DNA from: Ekhidna sp.
GTDB taxonomy: Bacteria; Bacteroidota; Bacteroidia; Cytophagales; Cyclobacteriaceae
Reading direction: 5' to 3'
Assembly: GCA_028821635.1 (NCBI GenBank)
Contig: JAPPDO010000064.1
Coordinates: forward strand, 1 to 8,412
Length of the DNA: 8,412 nucleotides
Part shown: one piece after another, positions 1 through 7,016 of the stretch
Numbering within the stretch: position 1 is the stretch's first letter
Layout: every line of letters begins with the position of its first letter
The notes under the pieces: model-generated
The model's database searches: none
The model's input: the letters and a program-made list of their open reading frames with translations, nothing else
Told to the model about the DNA's origin: nothing
Program-made: the position numbers and the translations under genes

Positions 1-365
1 ACTTTTTGTTGTAGCCCCCTTGAAAGCGGATTAATACACGATAGTTGGGCACCTCATCCTCTAGCTTTAAATGACAAAAAAGCATCGCCCGGAGATTTTC
101 GTTCACCACATTCTCTACATCCATATCACTTAAATCGTACCAGATGTCTATCAAAAGCATCTTATAATAACAGAAATCCCCGATAGGCTGACTGTCCTTT
201 TTTGGACTTGCCCTGACGATAGCCTTTATCAATATAATCCGATAGCAGTCAGTCTATCAAGGTGTTGATCGCTTTGCAAAAGGTGCTTTTGCATGTGCGA
301 CGGCTGATGGCTATGTCACTAAAACTGGCATAGGGAGAACTTACTTTGTAGCTTGTGCCTTTAAA
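1..365 (-). pseudogene. IS5-family transposase, N-terminal remnant (decayed, runs off left edge)
   Basis: Read on the minus strand, this is the N-terminal region of an IS5-type DDE transposase, the enzyme that moves the insertion sequence. In order one sees SFSDIAISRR, then AINTLID, then DYIDKGYRQGKSKKGQSAY, then MLLIDIWYDLSD and LEDEVPNYRVLIRF. The last two match the IS5 N-terminal domain pattern LL..WY.LSD...LED.VPD.S.L.RFR. Two lesions are visible. A TGA at 251-249 sits where the family usually has Trp after LID. A one-base shift near 165-160 moves the frame from GFLLL-TAA (164-162) to YYKMLLI. An in-frame TAA at 368-366 and no usable ATG mean the start is also lost. The catalytic DDE core would lie beyond the left edge. 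Family assignment rests on motif recall, not a search. Confidence 0.75.
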
Positions 366-420
366 TTACAATATTTGAGCCTTTTGCTAAACTTTATATG
401 CAAAGCACTCGGTGTATTTG

Positions 421-455
421 AATATTTTCTGACCTTACCAAAAAATCAAAATATT
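421..455. repeat. A/T-only inverted repeat downstream of pgk
   Basis: AATATTTT (421-428) and AAAATATT (448-455) form a perfect 8-bp inverted repeat with a 19-nt spacer, about 65 bp past the pgk stop. It could help end the pgk transcript. The stem has no G-C pair and there is no clean T-run, so it is not a normal intrinsic terminator and may be chance in an A/T-rich gap. The rest of 366-519 holds nothing I can name. Confidence 0.25.
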
Positions 456-519
456 AATTTGTTAAAGATGCATAACAGCAATTCTCATTCTTTTGTATCA
501 GAGATTAAGTTAGTGAAAG

Positions 520-1710
520 TTACCCCTCTAAAGCCGCAACCCCCGGCAGTGTTTTGCCTTCTATGTACTCAAGCAATGCGCCACCGCCGGTTGAGATGTA
601 AGATACCTTATCGCCATACCCAAGATTGTTTATAGCAGAGGCTGAGTCACCACCTCCGATTAACGAGAAACTGCCATTTTCTGTTGCTTTTACTACCGCA
701 CGAGCGATCGCATCAGTTCCTTCTGCAAACACCGGAAATTCAAAAACGCCCATCGGGCCATTCCATAAGATGGTTTTTGAGGATTCCAGCACTTCTGAAA
801 AAAGCCTGACCGTTTCCGGCCCAATGTCTAATCCCTGCCATTGGGGGGGTATTTCTCCGACAGCTACGGTCTGTATGTTTGCATCGTTGCTGAAATCGTC
901 GGCAATCACGGTATCCACAGGCAAGAAAAGTCTTACTCCTTTTTTAGCTGCTTTCGCTTCCAGTGCTTTGGTAAGTTCCATTTTATCTTCCTCAAGCAGT
1001 GAATTACCAATATTTCCACCTCGTGCTTTAGTGAAAGTGTACGACATACCACCACCAATAATCAGATTATCCACGATGTCCAGAAGTTTCTGGATGATAA
1101 GGATTTTATCAGAAATCTTAGCCCCTCCCATAATGGCTGTCAGCGGCTTTTCTGCCCCATTTAAGACCTTCTCTGCATTGTCTAACTCTGCCTGCATTAC
1201 ATAACCGTAACATTTGTCTTCAAAAAATTTAGCTATAACAGTCGTTGAAGCATGTGTCCGGTGTGCCGTTCCAAAAGCATCGTTCACATAAATGTCTCCG
1301 TAAGAGGCAAGCTGTTTGGCAAAGGCTTCATCTCCTGATGTTTCTTCTTTATAAAATCGAACATTCTCAAGCAAGAGTACTTGTCCGGGGTTCAACTGTC
1401 TTGAAAATTCTTTTGCCGACCGCCCCACACAATCATCGCCAAACAACACTGTCAAATCCAACTGTTCCCTCAAATTTGGGATGATATGATGAAGAGAAAA
1501 TTTATACTCAGGGCCATTCTTTGGCCTGCCTAAGTGCGACATCAAAATACATGATCCACCGTCGTCAAGAATTTTTCTAATCGTTGGGATAGCCGCATTA
1601 ATTCGTGTCTCATCTGTGACCTTTTGATCGCTATCTAACGGAACATTAAAATCTACCCGAATTAAAGCCTTTCGGTCTTTGAAATTAAAATCACGTATCG
1701 TCTTCATCAT
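520..1710 (-). CDS. pgk: phosphoglycerate kinase
   Basis: Cytosolic glycolytic enzyme that interconverts 1,3-bisphosphoglycerate + ADP and 3-phosphoglycerate + ATP. The 396-residue length fits bacterial Pgk. The N-terminal substrate domain carries RVDFNVPLD (18-26), MSHLGRPKNG (57-66), LENVRFYKEET (114-124) and the DAFGTAHRTHAS segment (144-155). The C-terminal nucleotide domain carries GGAKISDKI (195-203), LIIGGGMSYTF (217-227), LWNGPMGVFE (315-324) and the IGGGDSASA loop (351-359). It closes with STGGGALLEYIEGKTLPGV. All motifs are intact and there is no frameshift. The frame opens with two ATG codons (1710-1708 and 1707-1705); either could start, and neither has a Shine-Dalgarno sequence, as is normal in Bacteroidota. 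The stop is TAA. The gene is flanked by decayed mobile DNA and appears to be transcribed alone from the promoter at 1728-1735. Confidence 0.98.
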   Translation of the reverse strand: MMKTIRDFNFKDRKALIRVDFNVPLDSDQKVTDETRINAAIPTIRKILDDGGSCILMSHLGRPKNGPEYKFSLHHIIPNLREQLDLTVLFGDDCVGRSAKEFSRQLNPGQVLLLENVRFYKEETSGDEAFAKQLASYGDIYVNDAFGTAHRTHASTTVIAKFFEDKCYGYVMQAELDNAEKVLNGAEKPLTAIMGGAKISDKILIIQKLLDIVDNLIIGGGMSYTFTKARGGNIGNSLLEEDKMELTKALEAKAAKKGVRLFLPVDTVIADDFSNDANIQTVAVGEIPPQWQGLDIGPETVRLFSEVLESSKTILWNGPMGVFEFPVFAEGTDAIARAVVKATENGSFSLIGGGDSASAINNLGYGDKVSYISTGGGALLEYIEGKTLPGVAALEG

Positions 1711-1727
1711 TAAGATTAATTAGTACA

Positions 1728-1735
1728 CAAACATA
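1728..1735 (-). promoter_or_regulatory. Bacteroidetes-type -7 element for pgk
   Basis: On the minus strand this octamer reads TATGTTTG, an exact match to the Bacteroidetes housekeeping sigma -7 consensus TAnnTTTG. It lies 17 bp before the first pgk ATG, which would give a short A/T-rich leader. A good -33 TTG is not visible at the expected 19-21 bp spacing, so the call rests on the -7 element and its position. Confidence 0.5.
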
Positions 1736-1810
1736 AGAAAAGAGGGATTGCTACATTGATATATTAAGTTTCATTTGAACGCAAATACAGTCTCGAAGCA
1801 GGCTCCTACG

Positions 1811-1999
1811 CTAACATGCGCAATATATAGATACACTATGAGAATCAGTCCAAAGCTGAATATTATCCAGTGGCAATGCTATCAACTGCTTATGGTCGGG
1901 CAAATGTGTGCTACCTCTCATTAAAATCTTAACGAAGACTCCATTCTTGTCTGTCGCTATTTGAAATGGGATATAATGATGATCATCGATTGCGTATTC
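1811..1999 (-). pseudogene. unrecognised open fragment, possible 3' end of a lost gene
   Basis: A 62-codon stretch without stops, ending in TAG at 1813-1811, begins after an in-frame TGA at 2002-2000 and has no start codon at its head. The peptide looks protein-like, with segments such as HHYIPFQIATDKNG and LIALPLDNIQLWTDSHSVS, but I recognise no family. The open stretch ends almost where recognisable IS3 sequence begins (about 2016). This fits a resident gene whose 5' part was removed or displaced by the element. An open frame this short can also arise by chance. Apart from this, the rest of the 1736-2015 gap shows nothing I can name. Confidence 0.3.
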
Positions 2000-2015
2000 T
2001 CAAGAGACCACAGAC

Positions 2016-2393
2016 GATCGGCTACATGAGAACCTGTCAGTAGAGGGGCCAATGAGAGCGTTGCTGAGGGCCTTTAGCCAGTGGCAGTATTCTACTCATA
2101 AGCTCATCCATTATGGATATGCTCAAGACGCACGGTATCGCCGTCAGCATGACCTCCAAAGGCAGCCCGTGTGAGAATGTGTTAGCCGAACGGAACGGGT
2201 CAATGGTATTTTGAAGCAAGAGTATGGATTGGGCAAAGTGATAAAATATGAGGGTAAAGCCCATCAGTTAGCAGCAGGCGTTCCTGTGGATAAAGCCACT
2301 GCCTCTTACAATGGGAAGCGTCCTCACGTATCCACGCAGGACCACAGTTTGAGAGGTCAAACGCCTGAACAAGTGCACGGGGTAGCATACTGA
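2016..2393 (+). pseudogene. IS3-family transposase orfB remnant (multiple frameshifts)
   Basis: Three successive frames join into the C-terminal part of an IS3-group DDE transposase. Frame A (from 2016) reads RLHENLSVEGPMRALL and SQWQYSTHKLIH. Frame B (from 2113) reads MDMLKTHGIAVSMTSKGSP and CENVLAER, then hits TGA at 2212-2214. Frame C (from about 2193) reads ERVNGILKQEYGLG, YNGKRPH and TPEQVHGVAY, then TGA. The usual LIHHSDRGIQY stretch with the second catalytic Asp is missing at the A/B junction (about 2110-2113). The Glu-containing LAERVNG segment can be read only across the B/C shift. That second shift is explained by a 5-bp tandem duplication, GAACG twice at 2188-2197. Upstream of 2016 only weak similarity remains. 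No active enzyme can be made. Motif recall supports IS3; the exact group is uncertain. Confidence 0.82.
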
Positions 2394-2570
2394 AATGCCG
2401 GCTACCGAAAACAGGATTTAGCTCAAGCGGTGTGAAGTTCATCCGGAACTAAAAAAGTATTTACAAAGACGGACCAGAATTAAAATAAGCAATGACAATA
2501 ATATGAAGGATTAAGAGAACAGATAACAACATAAAACAGTAACTGGCGTGAAGATGTTCAGGCATGGGTA

Positions 2571-2596
2571 TGTTCAACTTATTTTAGGGCGGAACA
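2571..2596. mobile_element. possible right end of the IS3-family element
   Basis: This stretch runs from TGTTC (2571-2575) to GAACA (2592-2596), which are complementary, and encloses AACTTATTTTAGGGCG. The TGTCAACTTATTTnAGG-like look resembles terminal repeats I associate with Bacteroidetes IS3-group elements. A second TGTTCA lies 16 bp upstream at 2555-2560. No matching left end was found between 1736 and 2015, so this is tentative. The 2394-2570 stretch before it has no intact gene; it may be the degraded tail of the element. Confidence 0.25.
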
Positions 2597-2638
2597 TAGT
2601 AGTCCTTTATTTAAAAAAGGCTAACTTATTACAGAATT

Positions 2639-3160
2639 ATGAATAAACTAATCTTTTACGAATCTCAAAATATGAGAAAACATTGGGAATTTTATCTATC
2701 AATCTTCATAAGCATCGGGGGATGCTCTTTGTTGTTGATCTACCCGTCGGGTCGCACCCTCCCCCCTATTTTGATTTCGCTGGCTACGATCTTGATTTTT
2801 TATTTTATTGAGTTTAAAATCAAGATAAATGAAGATGGAATCTACATAAAGTACTTTCTATTTCAACTGAAAGACCGCTTTTGGAGATGGAGCGAAATAC
2901 AATCCCTTTGAGCCGCCCGCTTTGATTCTCTTTCTCAATTTGGCGACTGGAGTATCTGTATTTCACTGAATGGCGACAGAGGTTACTCCGCAAAAGGGAA
3001 TTTTGCTTTTATCCTGTCGGTGAAAAACCAGAATATCTACATTGGGGATCAGAAAAAGGATCAAACCATTGAAGTTATTGATAAAACGGATAGTATGCAC
3101 CTAAAAAACATCACCCTAAATGAATCTGACCGGAAAAGAGAAGTTATGAGAGTAACCTAA
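2639..3160 (+). pseudogene. small membrane protein with PH-like C-terminal half, interrupted by TGA
   Basis: The gene opens with ATG at 2639 and encodes two predicted membrane helices, about residues 17-35 and 42-58. A soluble part follows, starting IKINEDGIYIKYF and reaching WSEIQSL at residue 90. Codon 91 is TGA (2909-2911). The same frame then stays open for 82 more codons to TAA at 3158-3160, including FGDWSICISLNG, GYSAKGNF, ILSVKNQNIYIGDQKKD and DKTDSMHLKN. WSEI..L, FG.WSI, G.GYS.KG and IYIGDQK recall a family of two-helix, PH-like membrane proteins of unknown function common in Bacteroidota. In those an Arg is usual after the SL position, so CGA to TGA would explain the stop. The full product would be about 173 residues. 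The truncated 90-residue product may be made, but would lack most of the soluble domain. The gene converges on acnA with a 20-bp gap. Confidence 0.65.
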
Positions 3161-3180
3161 ATCCCTGATTTAATCCCATA

Positions 3181-5841
3181 TCAATTATCGTTTTTCAGGA
3201 AGTTTCTCAATACATAATTAAGAATCCCGCCATGTTTGTAGTAAGCCACATCTACCCCTGAATCCAATCTGAGTTTAGCCTTAAACTCGGTTTTAGAGCC
3301 GTCTTCCCTAGTCGCCGTCACATCTACTACTTTCCCCGGAGTTAAATTTTCGGATAAGCCGGTAATATCAAAAGTCTCTGTTCCGTCAAGTGACAGTATT
3401 TCCTGATTTTCACCGTCCATAAATACCATTGGCAGCACTCCCATGCCTACGAGATTAGACCGGTGAATCCTCTCAAAACTTTCGGTGATAACCGCTTTTA
3501 CGCCAAGCAGCTGCGTTCCTTTGGCCGCCCAGTCCCTTGACGATCCTGAACCATACTCTTTACCACCGATTACCACGAGAGGTGTGCCGGCCTCCTGATA
3601 TTTCATGGAGGCATCATAAACCGTCATCTCTTCATTTGACGGCATATAAGTAGTCCAGCCCCCTTCTCTGGAGGCGAGTTTATTTTTAATCCTTACGTTA
3701 GCAAATGTTCCCCTCATCATCACTTCATGGTTTCCTCTTCTGGAGCCGTAAGAGTTAAAATCCTTTTTTTCAACATTATTTTCAACCAAATACTGCCCCG
3801 CAGGATGTTCAGGCAGGAATTTGCCCGCTGGAGAGATGTGATCCGTCGTGACCATGTCGCCTAGTTGAAGCAGTACTCTTGCTCCTTTGATGTTTTCAGG
3901 TTCAGGCACAATTTCAGAGATGTCCTTGAAGAAGGGGGCCTCCCGGATGTAAGTAGATTTTGCATCCCAGTCATATATCTTTCCTGTAGGTGCATTTAAC
4001 TTTTTCCAAGTGTCATCTCCACCAAAAGCGGTCGCATAAGTTTTTGCGTAATCTTCGGGAGTGACTACTTTGCTCATTACTCTTTCAATCTCCGCTGAAG
4101 AGGGCCAGATGTCCTTCAGATAGATCGGCTTGCCGTCTTTTCCATTACCCAAGGCATCATGATTCATATCAAAATCCATCGTACCTGCCAACGCATAGGC
4201 TACAACGAGCATCGGGGAAGCCAAGAAATTCATTTTAATATTCGGATGGATTCTAGCTTCAAAGTTTCTGTTTCCTGACAAAGCAGAACAAACGACCATA
4301 TCATTTTCAATGACTGCCTTCTGCACCTCTTCGATCATATCTCCCGAATTGCCGATACACGTAGTGCATCCATATCCAACAACGTAAAATTTTAGTGCTT
4401 CAAGGTCTTTCAACAGCCCGGACTTTTCCAGGTACTCCGTCACTACCCTCGAACCCGGAGCTAACGATGTTTTTACCCATGGTTTTACCTGTAGTCCCTT
4501 TTCCAGTGCTTTTTTTGCTACAAGACCTGCCCCCAGCATCACACTTGGATTTGACGTATTTGTACAAGAAGTAATCGCTGCAATGACCACCGAAGCCTCG
4601 TCAAGCGTGAAGTTTCCATGATCTTTAGTGGAAACCTCAATACTTTGTCTCTTTGAGCTGTGCTCGGCTAGAAGTTTTTCAATTTGTGGCTTAGCCTCTC
4701 TCAGTAAAATTTTGTCCTGAGGTCTTTTCGGGCCTGAAATCGTTGGTTCTATGGTTTCAAGGTCTAATTCAATTACGTCGGTATATTTAATCTCGGCATG
4801 GTCATCCCGCCAGAGCAGATTTGCTTTTGCGTATGCTTCAACCAAAGCAATATGGTTTGCATTTCTGCTTGTCTTTCTCATATAATCCAATGTTTGGCTA
4901 TCTACCGGCCAGTGTGTGTCAGTACATCCAAATTCGGGAGACATGTTAGCAATCGTTGCTCTGTCTGTAACGGCTAGGTTAGCCAGGCCGGGGCCGAATA
5001 CTTCGACAAATTTTCCAACCACGCCATAGTCCCTTAACAGCCGGGTAATTGTGAGCACGAGGTCGGTAGAGGTGGTTCCTTCAACCATTTTACCTGTGAT
5101 TTTCAATCCGATTACTTGGGGAAGAATCATGTAGATGGGCTGCCCGAGCATGGCGGCCTCTGCTTCAATCCCTCCTACGCCCCAGCCAAGAACACCAATA
5201 CCGTTCACCATCGGTGTGTGAGAATCCGTCCCAACGAGTGTGTCGGGGAATAAATACCCGTCCCTCTTGATTACAACTTTCGCTAGGTACTCAAGATTCA
5301 CTTGGTGGCAGATACCCATGCCCGGAGGGACAACACTAAAGTTGGCAAATGCCTGCTGGCTCCACTTTAACAGCTTGTACCTTTCTTCATTTCTTTCGTA
5401 TTCCAGATTTACGTTTTTCTCATAAGCATCTGCCTTACCAAAGTGATCAACCACTACGGAGTGATCAATGACCATATCTGCCGGAACCACGGGGTTAGTT
5501 CTGGAAGTATCCTGTCCTTTTCTTGCTACTTCGGCTCGAATAGAGGCAATGTCAACCACGGCAGGGACCCCAGTGAAATCCTGCATTAATACCCTGGCAG
5601 GTGAGTAAGGAATGTCCTTCTTTCCTGCGGTATCTCCCCAATTCAGTATGGTATTCAAATGTTCTTCTGTTACTGCAAACGCATCGTAGTTTCTGATTAC
5701 ATTTTCAAGAAGAATCCTTATCGAATAAGGAAGTTTTTTGATTTCCGGTGCTTCTTTTGCTAAATCACTTAAACTAAAATATTTATAGTTCCCAAGTTGA
5801 GAGGGAAGTTCTCGTTCAATTCCGAAAAAATCTTGTGGCAT
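3181..5841 (-). CDS. acnA: aconitate hydratase, AcnA/IRP1 type
   Basis: TCA-cycle enzyme that isomerises citrate to isocitrate through cis-aconitate, using a [4Fe-4S] cluster in the cytosol. The 886-residue length and motif order fit the AcnA/IRP1 branch rather than AcnB. Visible motifs are QDFTGVPAVVD (87-97), GTDSHTPMVNG (204-214) and GVGGIEAEAAM (221-231). The cluster ligands are Cys426 in SCTNTSNP and Cys492/Cys495 in GYGCTTCIGNSG. SGNRNFEARIHP (522-533) follows. The swivel domain has GDMVTTDHISPAG (661-673) and the active-site loop GGKEYGSGSSRDWAAKG (759-775). No motif is damaged. The start ATG (5841-5839) gives a normal N-terminus and is preceded by A/T-rich sequence without a Shine-Dalgarno sequence. 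The stop is TGA. acnA diverges from the broken glpF gene and is read from its own promoter; no TCA-cycle partner gene adjoins it. Confidence 0.97.
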   Translation of the reverse strand: MPQDFFGIERELPSQLGNYKYFSLSDLAKEAPEIKKLPYSIRILLENVIRNYDAFAVTEEHLNTILNWGDTAGKKDIPYSPARVLMQDFTGVPAVVDIASIRAEVARKGQDTSRTNPVVPADMVIDHSVVVDHFGKADAYEKNVNLEYERNEERYKLLKWSQQAFANFSVVPPGMGICHQVNLEYLAKVVIKRDGYLFPDTLVGTDSHTPMVNGIGVLGWGVGGIEAEAAMLGQPIYMILPQVIGLKITGKMVEGTTSTDLVLTITRLLRDYGVVGKFVEVFGPGLANLAVTDRATIANMSPEFGCTDTHWPVDSQTLDYMRKTSRNANHIALVEAYAKANLLWRDDHAEIKYTDVIELDLETIEPTISGPKRPQDKILLREAKPQIEKLLAEHSSKRQSIEVSTKDHGNFTLDEASVVIAAITSCTNTSNPSVMLGAGLVAKKALEKGLQVKPWVKTSLAPGSRVVTEYLEKSGLLKDLEALKFYVVGYGCTTCIGNSGDMIEEVQKAVIENDMVVCSALSGNRNFEARIHPNIKMNFLASPMLVVAYALAGTMDFDMNHDALGNGKDGKPIYLKDIWPSSAEIERVMSKVVTPEDYAKTYATAFGGDDTWKKLNAPTGKIYDWDAKSTYIREAPFFKDISEIVPEPENIKGARVLLQLGDMVTTDHISPAGKFLPEHPAGQYLVENNVEKKDFNSYGSRRGNHEVMMRGTFANVRIKNKLASREGGWTTYMPSNEEMTVYDASMKYQEAGTPLVVIGGKEYGSGSSRDWAAKGTQLLGVKAVITESFERIHRSNLVGMGVLPMVFMDGENQEILSLDGTETFDITGLSENLTPGKVVDVTATREDGSKTEFKAKLRLDSGVDVAYYKHGGILNYVLRNFLKNDN

Positions 5842-5884
5842 TTTATAGTTGGTTTAGGTTGACGAAGCCTCTCGGAAAGGCAAG

Positions 5885-5892
5885 CAAAGATA
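5885..5892 (-). promoter_or_regulatory. Bacteroidetes-type -7 element for acnA
   Basis: On the minus strand this reads TATCTTTG, an exact TAnnTTTG match, about 43 bp before the acnA ATG. A T-rich TTTTTCG patch lies about 20 bp further upstream where the -33 element is expected, but it lacks a proper TTG. Together with the pgk element it supports the phylum assignment. Confidence 0.5.
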
Positions 5893-5938
5893 AGTATTTT
5901 ATAACGAAGCGAAAAAGGGCGGTTTTTCAGGATTTTAG

Positions 5939-5965
5939 GCAATTATATCAATACCACCTAATTGC
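5939..5965. promoter_or_regulatory. 7-bp inverted repeat in the acnA-glpF divergent region
   Basis: GCAATTA (5939-5945) and TAATTGC (5959-5965) are perfect inverted arms with a 13-bp spacer. The site lies about 80 bp before the glpF start and about 50 bp upstream of the acnA -7 element. The position and symmetry would suit a dimeric regulator. A 7-bp, mostly A/T repeat is weak evidence, and no known operator is recognised. Confidence 0.2.
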
Positions 5966-6044
5966 TAAAAGGAATTTCACGCAAGTCATAATAGTGCAGT
6001 TCTTGTTCATTTTGCTACTTTTTCAGCTTTAACGTTACGATACG

Positions 6045-6760
6045 ATGAATCCTTACCTAGGCGAACTGATTGGCACTTTCATTTTAATGTTTCTCGGCAA
6101 CGGAATTAATGCCAATATTTCACTGAAAGATACGTATGGAAATAGTTCCGGCTGGATGCTCACCTCTATGGGCTGGGGTCTTGCTGTTTTTACGGCTATT
6201 TTTATTACCGGATCATCCAGCGGTGCTCATATTAATCCCGCCGTTACGATAGGTCTTGCGGTGGCAGGGGAGTTTTCATGGAGTATGGCTCCCGGATACA
6301 TTGGTATGCCGTTGCTGGGTGCTTTTCTAGGCGTGCATGGGGAGCTTACCCTCAGTATCGTCTACATTTTAAGGCGACGAGAGATGCAGAGGCCAAACTT
6401 GGTGCATTTAGTACCGGCCCCGCCATTCCAAGTACATTTGACAATTTTATCTCCGAACTTTTTGGAACATTTATCCCGGTCTTCTCAATCTTTTTTTTGG
6501 TGGAGGACGACGGACTAGGCTCCTTGAGTGTGCTGCCGACGGGTCTTTTAGTGATGGTAATTGGTATGGGTTTGGGGGGTTCCACAGGATATGCTATCAA
6601 TCCTGCAAGGGATTTAGGCCCAAGAATTTTTCATGCTATTGCGCCAATCTCCGGAAAGCGAGACAGCAACGGGAGTTACGCATGGATTCCGGTGGTTGGG
6701 CCAATTACAGGCGGAGTCCTGGCTGCTCTACTTTTTATGGTGTTTCAGGCCGAATTATAG
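6045..6760 (+). pseudogene. glpF: aquaglyceroporin / glycerol uptake facilitator, frameshifted
   Basis: MIP-family inner-membrane channel for glycerol and small neutral solutes. Frame 1, from ATG 6045, gives the first half: GELIGTFILMFLGNG (6-20), WGLAVFTAIFITG (44-56), the first NPA box in GAHINPAVTIG (60-70), and PLLGAFLG (89-96). The second half is in another frame, from GCA at 6335: HFKATRDAEAKLG, STGPAIP, ELFGTFIPVF, the second NPA box in GYAINPARDLGPR, and VVGPITGGVLAALLF, then TAG. Restoring one base between 6333 and 6334 (GGC G-T GCA) gives a continuous protein of about 238 residues with no loss of family sequence. Trp44, Gly nine residues before the Tyr of GYAINPARD, and Arg of NPARD fit the wide aquaglyceroporin filter, with Tyr where E. 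coli GlpF has Phe200. No glpK or glpD is adjacent. As written, only a nonfunctional 157-residue product would be made. A sequencing error is possible. Confidence 0.88.
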
Positions 6761-6800
6761 AGTGGCGAGCCTGTGGGATTCCGTCTCTAATGTTGCCCTC

Positions 6801-6844
6801 CAAGTGTAATCTGCCGCTACACTTGACTGTGGAGCGGCTTTACA
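6801..6844. repeat. overlapping inverted repeats (mutually exclusive hairpins or pseudoknot)
   Basis: CAAGTGTA (6801-6808) pairs perfectly with TACACTTG (6818-6825) across a 9-nt loop. The loop contains GCCGC (6813-6817), which can pair with GCGGC (6834-6838). An alternative hairpin extends that stem by pairing TGTAA (6805-6809) with TTACA (6840-6844). The folds compete, or stem 1 plus GCCGC:GCGGC could form an H-type pseudoknot with 4- and 8-nt loops. No T-run follows, so a plain intrinsic terminator is unlikely. It lies about 40 bp past the glpF stop and overlaps the possible tail of the minus-strand remnant. Confidence 0.4.
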
Positions 6845-6859
6845 GGGGCCGGTCATTGG

Positions 6860-7000
6860 TTATTGTTGCTTATTGATCGCTGAAAGCGCATTTCTGTACT
6901 TCCCGATGATGGGTACCGCATCCTAGACCGCATTATGTGCGTCCGGATAGTCAAGCGTGGTCTGCTACATCTCCAGACGATTGATTTGTGATTGCTTCAT
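6860..7000 (-). pseudogene. small hypothetical gene with two in-frame TAG codons
   Basis: From ATG at 7000-6998 the minus strand reads MKQSQINRLEM, TAG (codon 12, 6967-6965), QTTLDYPDAHNAV, TAG (codon 26, 6925-6923), DAVPIIGKYRNALSAINKQQ, then TAA at 6862-6860. The continuous protein sense across both stops suggests a decayed gene. The second stop falls where W would be natural (TGG to TAG). The start resembles a hypothetical family I recall from environmental Bacteroidota, without known function; this is unverified. The frame stays open beyond TAA to about 6755, so the original gene may have been longer. It begins 16 bp after the 35-codon ORF upstream and may once have been co-transcribed with it. 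Confidence 0.5.
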
Positions 7001-7016
7001 GTTATTTGCGTATTTG

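Noticed and set aside
375..635. 86-codon plus-strand ORF overlapping the pgk 3' end.
   Set aside because: It overlaps pgk antisense, lacks a promoter match and has no domain.
626..1204. 192-codon plus-strand ORF opposite pgk.
   Set aside because: It lies wholly antisense to an intact pgk and shows no domain; it is a shadow of coding sequence.
2037..2442. Two minus-strand ORFs across the IS3 remnant.
   Set aside because: Antisense to recognisable transposase sequence, with no family features of their own.
2909..2911. TGA read as Trp (alternative genetic code), prompted by in-frame TGA here and at 249-251.
   Set aside because: acnA and the cadherin/propeller gene both end properly at TGA, Trp in pgk and acnA is TGG, and the other lesions include TAG codons and indels. 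Ordinary decay explains all of them.
5835..6032. 65-codon plus-strand ORF in the acnA-glpF gap.
   Set aside because: It covers the acnA promoter, has no recognisable features, and its hydrophobic tail reflects T-rich DNA.
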